Assembly (NCBI RefSeq): GCF_002127325.2
Contig: NC_035439.2
Span: forward strand, 145,034,709 to 145,098,708
Origin: Helianthus annuus
Lineage: Eukaryota > Streptophyta > Magnoliopsida > Asterales > Asteraceae
DNA length: 64,000 bases
Direction of reading: 5' to 3'
In this document: piece after piece, positions 56,418-64,000 of the stretch
Layout of the letters: each line of letters opens with the position of its first letter
Position numbering within the stretch: the first letter of the stretch is position 1
Program-made: the position numbers and the translations under genes
The notes under the pieces: generated by a model
What the model saw: the letters and a program-made list of their open reading frames with translations, nothing else
The model's database searches: none
Told to the model about the DNA's origin: nothing

Positions 56418-58828
56418 TGTAACACTCGTAATATTTAAATGGGACTTTAATAGAAAATACACATTTTTCTATAAGATAATACTTTATTACCTAAAGTTAT
56501 ACAAAACGGAAGTTTACAAAATACCATATTCGTGTTAACTACCAACTAAGTTTAACATCCCAAAACGACAATTTAAGTGTCTACAACATAAACATTGTTT
56601 TTAACTGAATTAGATAACCGCAGAAGCTTCAAAGGATAGTATTTGGTTCTTGAATTGTTGCTTGATCGTCATCCGGAGCATGACCAACATCACCTAAGGT
56701 CAAAACTACATGAAATGTTAGTTTTGATAATGTTAGAATGGCTATAACAAGTTTCATGAGTCAAAACAACAAAAATTAAACAATTTCGGAATTTGGGGGG
56801 GGGGGGGCGTCGCGCTACACCTAGCCCCCTTTTTAACAGCAAGTTGTTTATTTGTTGTTGCACTTTCCCAGCTCAACCTTTTATCAAGTCCAAACTTAAA
56901 ACCACCATAACTTTTGATCCGTAAGTCCGTTTTAGGTGATTCTTTTTCCTAAGCGTCCGTAATTAAATTACCAATGCATCTATCAAGATTATTATATCAA
57001 AAATTGGATGTACTGGCTGAAAGTCTATAAATGCCTTATGTATTTATCTGACCCGTTTAGCTTTTTCGTTAACTTAACCACTAACAAATTTTATGTCCGC
57101 AAGACGTACCCAACATTCGGGGCTTATGATCACCGGCGTTTCATTACCAAATCTATGGTTTCACGCTCTTGTAATCCGTCATTACCAAATGCTATTCTAA
57201 ACACACTTTTATTACTTACTAAACAATTATTCGACCCGTTTAGCTCATTTATGGAATCCTCCATTTCGAATGACTACCAAACGCTTTCTAATCTAATTTT
57301 AACTCATTAAATCAAGTAGTGAACACTGTCACTTCAACTAATACAATCTTTATTCTAAAACACAACTTTGAACGAATACAATATCTAATTTGCATAATGT
57401 AACAAAACAAGTTACATACTTGGATGATTCATCAACATTGGTTTCTAACCATAATTACCTATTCCCGGGCTTGTCAACCTTAGCGTATCACGTCCGTTCC
57501 ATGGTTTACGCTTTTATAACTCAATTTTTAATGAGTGACGTTTTAGTCACTTCAACACTACAATTTCAACCATTGTTCGACCCGTTTGGTTGTTTAATGG
57601 AAACCACCATTTTACAACACACCAAACTTATTCTAACCAATATTTTAATCTGTTTCTTTATCTAGTGAATTATATCACTCTATTTTTATTCCAACATGAC
57701 TAATTACACAATATTATCAACCAACGTATCTAACTAGCTACTTTGACTCGTTTGGTTTGTCGAGTGAACTTCGTCACTTCTATGACATACCAAACTCGCA
57801 TTTGACACTACTATCTCATTAATATTTCTAAGACTTTTATTTATGCACAATGTAACGAAACCGAAAGTCACGTACCTTTCAAAGCACCCCTTTCAATCGC
57901 GCGTCACCACCGGCTTGTCCACTTGACGCTCTGGTTTCCTTTCCTATAGAGTTCAGTCACAACCCATTTAGAACTCTTTTGTTTACATGTCACGCATAAT
58001 TTGCCATAACTATACAAACATGCGTTTTAGCTCAAATTTCCAGTTTTTAATCTTCTTTTAGGCATTTTCACAAACACCTTAAGGGCATAATTTCACACAA
58101 TTTATAATTAAGTTCAACATTTACCATTTAGCCAAGTTAAACATCAATTTAGGCAAATTCACATCAATTTTCACATTAATCAAATCTGAACTTATTTCAT
58201 AGAACTCAATTTACACTAAGAATACATTATAATCCTAGTGTTCAATATGTTTCTATAAAACCCACTTATCACCTTCAATGGTGGTTATGAATTTCACAAG
58301 AAATAGGCAAAATTTCAACAAGTAATTTACTAGGGTTTATCCCTAGACACTATTTCATTCCAAACAACTATCATGCAACATCAATTCTGAATTTCATGAA
58401 TTCACTTAGAAATTTAGATGGAGATTTTTCCATGGAAATTACATACCTTATGATCCCTTCAACAAGGTGATCACTAATTCGTGCTTCAAAATCGATTTGG
58501 TACTGATTTGAACTCTCAATTTGATCAGTTTTGACAAGAGCTAGGGTTTGGTGGGGAGCCTTGTGTCGCCCCTATGTTCTTGTTCGACCAGACACACCTA
58601 AGTGTGTGTTTGGTGTGGGTTATTTTGATTTTTAATCACCCAAGTTTCTATTTCAGCAACTTAGGTCCCTCAATTTTATTTGACTTGTATTTTTTTGGTG
58701 TTTTAATCCTATTATATGTTACCACATAACCCGTAACTAACTGGGTTATTGATTCCTACTTTGTTTATTCTCGTTTATTTAATACTTTATAATTCTAATA
58801 TAAAGTTTTATATTTTCGGGGTGTTACA
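56418..58828. mobile_element. Solo LTR, 2411 bp, probably of a chromovirus-type gypsy element
   Basis: It starts TGTAACACTCG and ends CGGGGTGTTACA, and GTTCG is duplicated exactly at 56413-56417 and 58829-58833. The uninterrupted sequence exists in the sister copy near 54871. TG..CA ends, a 5-bp duplication and no internal genes define a solo LTR. Such length and TGTAACACCCC-like ends are usual in Tekay/Del chromoviruses (family memory). Contains a run of 13 G at 56795-56807. Short open frames (57008-57310, 57390-57665) have no domain. Confidence 0.8.
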
Positions 58829-58933
58829 GTTCGTTTCTTGAAAGTAGGTAAAGAAGGTAAAAGAAGGTAGAAGATAAAGAAGGTAGAAGGCAAAAGTAGG
58901 TTGAAGATAGAAGGTAAAGAAGGTTGAAAAAAT

Positions 58934-59127
58934 AATGGCAGAACCAAACCTAGAGTTGGGTCCGGTAAGAGAGCAGGCGAATGTGTCACTTTAATGCCCG
59001 AAGTTGACTGATTCGAACTACACCACGAGGTCGATTCTGATGGAGCAAATTTTAATGGCGTATGGTCTTTAGAAAATTACAGAAGTAGGTACGGAAGCTG
59101 ATGAAAAGAAGGTCGCTACTACAAAGT
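58934..59127 (+). pseudogene. Start of second copia gag copy, disrupted
   Basis: An ATG and ~18 codons match the gag start at 54983; then a TAA stop appears and the sequence ends where the next element begins at 59128. Confidence 0.75.
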
Positions 59128-59597
59128 GTAGGATCGTTTGTTGACCTGACGAGTCGTTCAGAAGAGTGCTTAGACTAATTCAGAGGCGGAATTCATTGAA
59201 ATAGTCTTCGTAAAGCTTGATTTCACTACTTAACGTCTCCTGTATTGATTAAATGTCAAATTACAAGCTCTTGGAGACAAACGGGCAGAGCTTCGCCGTT
59301 ACACCTTGAAAAACACACACATACACTACTTGAACCGCTCAAATGACCCCATATATATAGATCTTCTGGATCGCTTATATGGTCATGTCCATATAAGCGA
59401 TCCACTCATAATGTCATAAAAACGACCCAACTATGTGACATATGAGCGATCCAATATAGTGACTAATAAGCGGTCCACACTATATACCCTATAAGCGATC
59501 CTATTCAATACAAGATTTCTCGTTTACCGATCACTATACAATCAGCCCTACCCTAAGACTCGAACGAAGATGTAGTCGACAGACAACTGCACCAACA
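59128..59597 (-). repeat. 3' LTR of second copia element (470 bp)
   Basis: On the minus strand it starts TGTTGGTGCAG directly after the purine tract AAGGGGGAGTC and ends GATCCTACA. TATATATA on the minus strand at 59360-59351 is a likely TATA box. Confidence 0.8.
59368..59501. promoter_or_regulatory. Repeated ATAAGCGATCC motifs in LTR U3
   Basis: A perfect 15-bp inverted repeat (GGATCGCTTATATGG, 6-base spacer, CCATATAAGCGATCC; 59368-59403) is followed by ATGAGCGATCC (59442), ATAAGCGGTCC (59466) and ATAAGCGATCC (59491). All lie just upstream of the LTR TATA box in the minus direction, where copia elements keep enhancers. Confidence 0.6.
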
Positions 59598-59611
59598 GAC
59601 TCCCCCTTGAA
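59598..59611 (-). other. Polypurine tract
   Basis: Minus strand CATTCAAGGGGGAGTC immediately before the LTR start, the primer for plus-strand synthesis. Confidence 0.75.
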
Positions 59612-61629
59612 TGTTGACGGAATCTTCAGTAAAAGTCTTCAATCATTCACAGCTCTTCAATCTTGTTCGGTCTTCTTCAGGAACTCTGCCTGGAATCAAA
59701 TCTTCTTCAGAAATTCCTTCCTGAAACCATATGCCTGGATCTTTCTCTGGTTTTAACTTTCGTCAGACTCCCCCAATCATCATGCTGGGATCTCTATCTG
59801 GAAATCGTTATCACCATTGAAATCAACTCCTGGCTTTCTCTGTTTAAGCTCTTCTCTGGTTCTGATGTGTCTCCTGGCTATCTGTAGCAACAGGATCAGA
59901 AACCTGCAAGACTCTGACACACTATCATAATACAACACAATTGTGATTCAACTTAATGAATCAACTAATCATTTGATACTTTTTTTCAATTAAACACTGA
60001 TCACAAACTTGAAACATTCCAATTTCTGATTCAACCTAATGAATCATTTTAAACATTTCAAATGACTTAACCAACCTGTCTGTTCATCAAGTTTAGCCTT
60101 TGAGATTTTGAAAATCAGCTCTCCAACATCAGTTGTCGAAAATCTTTTTGGATTTTTCAAAATATGAAACGTAAATGTGCAGACAAGAATTTAAATTCAA
60201 AACAAACATTTTTTTGTGAGTTTGTGCAAGAGGATCATATCAGTTTTTGAGACATATCACCAACACCGTTAAGCTTTTAATCGTTTTAAGTTCTAAACGA
60301 TTCACGTAGATTGACGATATAATTGTCCTCTTAAATTTTCATACAATTTTCAATCTATTCAGGATACTATTTAGGTGTTTTATGAACTTAGTTCAATTCA
60401 TGTGTCCCACCTCTTGAATATACTCCCGTATCCAGAATCCCAATATTCAGTCTTACAGGTATGAACACTACAATGATGTCTGTACATAAATTAGGGGATA
60501 AATGCGAGAACTGAGGGATCTCAGGTCAGAACTTCCGTTCAGCAGAGAGATATCAGCTTCGACTTAGCAGTGTGTCCCCTTTAGAGGATCTTTTTAGCTA
60601 CAACAGATGATTATCAATTTTATTGTCTAATCAACTGAGGGCTTTATGCTATATTTCAAGCATTTTGTGGAAAGTATTAGCCAAGGACTAGGTCAGAACT
60701 ACCGTTCAGCAGAAGTCCCGGAATAATACCCCAGACATCATAGAGTATAAACACCTAGTATATCAGAATACGAGACCTTTCAAACGAGATTTCAGGGGTT
60801 ACCTATATATCCAAGTAGTGTTCCCCACGAATTTCACAAGTTTGAAATTTTAGGTTTATATCCTGAATAAATCTACTAAATGTACAAAAACCTATCGTCA
60901 CATCATCAGTGAGACCGTTTATCACATTTGGCATTACATTTCTTTAGCGTGCTGTGATAGTCCAACTGATTTACTATCATTTCCTCTTTTTCACAACAAA
61001 ACTCATTTTTAATTTTTCAATGTTTTTGACATTTTCAAATTTTCTGATTTTTTTTTAAATTTTTCTCCCCCTAAAATCAAAATATGTTTCAATTTTGATT
61101 TTCTGGGAAAATTTGAAACAAACTGTACAAATATAACAACATGATGAGAATCACTTCAATTCTCCATCCACTTGGCGTAAACAATCAGAACTCCCCCTCA
61201 CAACAAACTATTTTCCCATAATGATTTCAAAACACTTAAGTTTGTTTTAATCAGAATGGTTTTTCCGAAAAATAAGTTTAGTTGTTTTTACCTTTTGTAA
61301 AAAAAATGGGGCAAAATCATCACATTGTTTACCAATTTCCTGAATGATAATTAAATCAAGTCCAATTCAATGACCTTGATTTAACCACTTGTAAGATTTA
61401 CACCAATCACTACCATACAACCACTTGTAGATTTAGCAATTAAGCTTATCAAACATGTTTTTCAACCAATTACCATCTTTTGGTTGAATTCTCAAAGTGC
61501 CGATTCCTACTCCTCGCTTACAAACCCGGGAGTTCCGGCAAGTCCTGCAACTTCTCAAAAAACATATTTAGAAATATGCCGATTCATGATCCACAATACC
61601 ATCTTGGGATCTCCGGCAAGTCAGGTTTT
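59612..61629. other. Non-coding internal part of second copia element
   Basis: No domain-bearing frame. Pyrimidine-rich islands CTCCCCCTAAAA (61068) and CTCCCCCTCAC (61189) resemble extra purine tracts on the minus strand. A minus-strand stretch near 61590 is weakly reminiscent of the start of a copia protease, but it is out of frame and followed by stops. Plus-strand frames at 61480-62077 are shadows of gag. Confidence 0.5.
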
Positions 61630-64000
61630 TCATTTAAAAAGATCCACCCAAGCCCGACCAGCCTTGGGTGTTTTCGACAATTTTACCTCAACCAATGGCT
61701 CCTCTGGCTTTGACGAACCAGAATCATTGCCTGAATGTGGCTTGTCTGACTTTAATGAGTCAGATTCATCGCCGACATGTGGCTCCTTTGTTTCCGAAGA
61801 AATAGATTCATCGCCAGAAGGTGGCTTGTCTGACTTTGGCACATCAGATTCATCGCCGACCTTTTCCTTCTTCTTCTCCTCTTTTGTCCTCAAATTTGTA
61901 TCTGATGAATTCTTTTTGCTAGACTTTGCAATTGATGGAGTTGATTCATCAGAACTTTTATTCTTCCCAACGGATGAACCCGAGGACAAAATCTTCTCAA
62001 GATACTCTCTTGCCTTCTTCCTCTTTTTCCTCAGTCTGTCTTTCTGCCCCTGTGAAAGTTTAACTTTCTTTTCTTGAATTGACTGTTCTTGAACTTTAGG
62101 TTTCAGAACCTTTTGTTCCTGGGGCTTGACTTTGACTGGAATCTTTGCCAATTTCTGAGAATTAACCCTCAATCTTTCATTTTATTTCCTTGGGCAATCT
62201 CTGGCAATGTGACCTTTGATGTTGCAATTAAAGCATCTCCTGGTCTCATAACTCCAATACTGGCAGTTAACAGCAATGTGTCCGTGATATCCGCAGCTGT
62301 AACACACTCTGTTATCGTACCAATCACCATTTTGAGTCCAAACACTTAGATCAAAGCATTGTTTGGCTTGGTGATATTCCTTCCTCAAGTTTGCTGGATT
62401 TTGCTTTGAAGCACTGTGGTCCGACCTGCACCACTTATTACCAACAATTTTTGAGTTTTCATTTTTTACTTTTTGTAATTTTTCTTTTTGATTGGATGAT
62501 CGATCTGATGAGCTTTTATAATCTTTTTGAACAATTTTCTCATTTTTAATTTTTTGTTTCTGTTCTGCTTTCTTCTTCAAAGATTTTTGCTTCGAGCATT
62601 CACCCTTTTCAGTTGATTGCAGAACAGTTTTCTGAAATTTTTTCTTTTTATCATCAGATTCTTCACCACAATCTTTAACTTTGACATTGTCAAAGTTTGT
62701 GACATTGTCACTCATTGGAACAGAATTAATTGGTTTTGGACAGGGAAACTTCAAATTGTCTGATGAAGTCACAAAACCTATCAATTTTTTCTCAAGTTCA
62801 TCAATCTTGCTTCTGGAATTCTCAGCTTCTTTTTCAAACTGAGATATTCTTTCAAGATGAGACTTGATTGTTTTCTCATTATCATTCTTCAAATTTTCAA
62901 GAACAGATTTTTCATTCATCAAAACTTTTATCTGTTCCTGAAATTTTGATTCATTCGCTTTCAGATTCTTGTTTTCCAGCTTAATCCAGAAATCCTCATT
63001 TTCTGAAGATTTCTTTTTGCTTTCAAACTCTTTTTCCAGCTCTTTGATTTTCTTTCGAGCACTTTCACATTCTTTCTCCAAATTTATAATTTTCTGAAGA
63101 TGTGAATTGATCAATTTTTGCTTCTCAATGTTGTTTTGGCTAAAAACATTTCTTCCATCTTCAAGAATTTTCAGTTGATTTTGAAATTCCTTTTCACCTT
63201 TTGATTTTTCAATTTCAAAATCCTTAATTTTCTCTTCAAAAACCTTTTCTTTTTCTTTCAGCTTCTCGTTTTCAAATGTCAAACTGTTCAAATTACTTAA
63301 CAGTTTGTCATTTTCAATTTTCAGTTTCTCACAATTTTCCTTCAACATAAGAATCTGTTTGTCATCAGCTTGTTTCACATCTTCTAACTTCTTGACTTCC
63401 GATGTCAAACTTTCCGCATCCTTCAAGAGTTTGTCATTTTCAGTCTTGAAGCTGTCACATTTTAAGCATACTGATGCAGAACTTGAAGATTCAAGCTCTA
63501 TAGATTCTTCATCTTTTGGAGTGTTCTTTGTTTCTATCTTGTCTGTACCTGCACAAAAGAGTTTAACAAAATCAATAGGATTCATACTATCATCAATATA
63601 ACATTTCCTTTTGATATCATATTTCAGAGTACTCTTTGTTGCAAGATAACCACAAACTCTTCTATCAACTTCAATGAGTACATCCAGTTCCAATCTATCT
63701 AAATTCTTTTCCATCTCAGACAAAAATTCCCTCCTTTTCTTTTCTTCCTTATACCACTCTGCTCTAACTTCATTAAAGAACTGATATGGAAAAAGCCCTG
63801 GAAAGAAATCTCTCTGTTTTAGCTCAACCATAAACTCATCCCATTTAGCAGGTAATGTTGTTGTCAATTTTGATAGATATTCATCATTTGACATATTAAT
63901 ACCCCTCCACCACATATTGTCCGTTAAAATTTTAAACCGGTTTTCTATTTCTTTCAATGTTTCCTCCTTTTGACATATGAATAGTTCAAAACTTTCAGTC
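61630..64000 (-). pseudogene. gag: Copia gag with coiled coil and two CCHC knuckles, one stop, N-terminus off window
   Basis: The frame is open from the window edge (no ATG at its apparent start near 63957) to a TAA at 62184-62182, and resumes in the same frame to 61630. The N-terminal part (ENRFKILTDNMWWRG, LTTTLPAKWDEFMVEL) is gag-like. Residues ~180-430 from 63957 are a Lys/Glu-rich coiled coil with repeated KLKIENDKLL and FEKE units. A Lys/Ser-rich basic stretch follows. Two zinc knuckles CYSCGYHGHIAVNC and CFNCNIKGHIARDC lie just before the TAA. After it come ~180 residues of Lys/Ser/Asp-rich repeats (GDESD, KSDKP) ending AGRAWVDLFK. The stop separates nucleic-acid binding from the acidic repeat tail; protease would be further on but is not seen. 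Confidence 0.75.

Larger units (their letters stand above)
54328..59127 (+). mobile_element. Tandem copia remnant LTR-gag-LTR-gag, twice interrupted
   Basis: LTR 1 (54328-54697) and LTR 2 (55845-56241) are near-identical apart from a 15-bp gap and their first ~45 bp. Each is followed by a tRNA-Met primer site (TGGTATCAGAGC at 54700; TGCTATCAGAGC at 56244) and the same leader rich in GAAGGTA. Gag part 1 is 54983-55851. The second internal part is 56242-56417, then the 2.4-kb solo LTR, then 58829-59127, where a second copia element interrupts it. No pol remains. An LTR-internal-LTR-internal order suggests recombination between copies or a deleted composite. Confidence 0.75.
59128..64000 (-). 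mobile_element. Second copia-type LTR element, partial (5' LTR off window)
   Basis: Minus-strand order: gag from beyond 64000 down to 61630, a non-coding stretch to about 59610, a polypurine tract, and a 3' LTR 59597-59128. It interrupts the older copia gag after CTACTACAAAG. Pol appears to be missing: between 61630 and 59610 only a faint protease-like fragment near 61590 is visible. It is therefore non-autonomous or degenerate. The 5' half is outside the window. Confidence 0.75.

Noticed and set aside
57008..57665. Two frames of about 100 codons between copia pieces
   Set aside because: They lie entirely inside the solo LTR and have no known domain.
61480..62077. 197-codon plus-strand frame
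   Set aside because: It is the antiparallel shadow of the Ser/Asp/Lys-rich gag tail.

Overview
The window is plant nuclear DNA, almost certainly from a dicot and probably from the daisy family (Asteraceae). That placement is an inference from the types of transposon proteins and from WRKY genes with the standard plant intron positions. Most of the 64 kb is AT-rich transposable-element DNA. The only clear host genes are two group III WRKY transcription factors that face each other tail to tail: a WRKY55-like gene (29541-32157, +) and a WRKY70/54-like gene (50638-52149, -).

Left part (1-21162): a three-level nest. A hAT-like repeat (right half at 16893-17264) was hit by a copia-like LTR element without recognisable genes (11332-16892). 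That element was in turn hit by a Tat-lineage Ty3/gypsy element on the minus strand (1-11331, its 3' LTR lying left of the window). The gypsy element carries gag-protease-RT-RNase H-archaeal-type RNase H-integrase with one frameshift and one stop. It also carries an antisense, six-exon gene with its own TATA box that is completely open. Foldback repeats, a long hairpin and a Helitron end follow.

21879-25586: a complete Mutator-like element (MULE) with terminal inverted repeats and an 8-bp target duplication. Its four-exon gene joins a FAR1-type zinc finger and the first part of a MULE transposase, in frame, to an Athila-type ORF1 domain from an unrelated retrotransposon. I regard this as the most unusual object here.

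26.7-50 kb: the WRKY55-like gene, then about 18 kb packed with small DNA transposons. These include two PIF/Harbinger elements that keep an intact spliceable ORF1 (Myb-like) gene but have no transposase (36194-38196 and 45089-46933), matching Tourist-type MITEs, a non-autonomous MULE with a 9-bp target duplication, Helitron ends, a LINE tail, a TRIM candidate and a hAT MITE.

50.6-64 kb: the WRKY70/54-like gene with an as-1-like TGACG pair in its promoter, then another nest. It consists of a tandem LTR-gag-LTR-gag copia remnant, interrupted by a 2.4-kb solo LTR (5-bp target duplication) and by a second, minus-strand copia element with a coiled-coil double-CCHC gag that runs off the right edge. 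No tRNA, rRNA or CRISPR array was seen. All gene models are from reading frames and splice consensus only.
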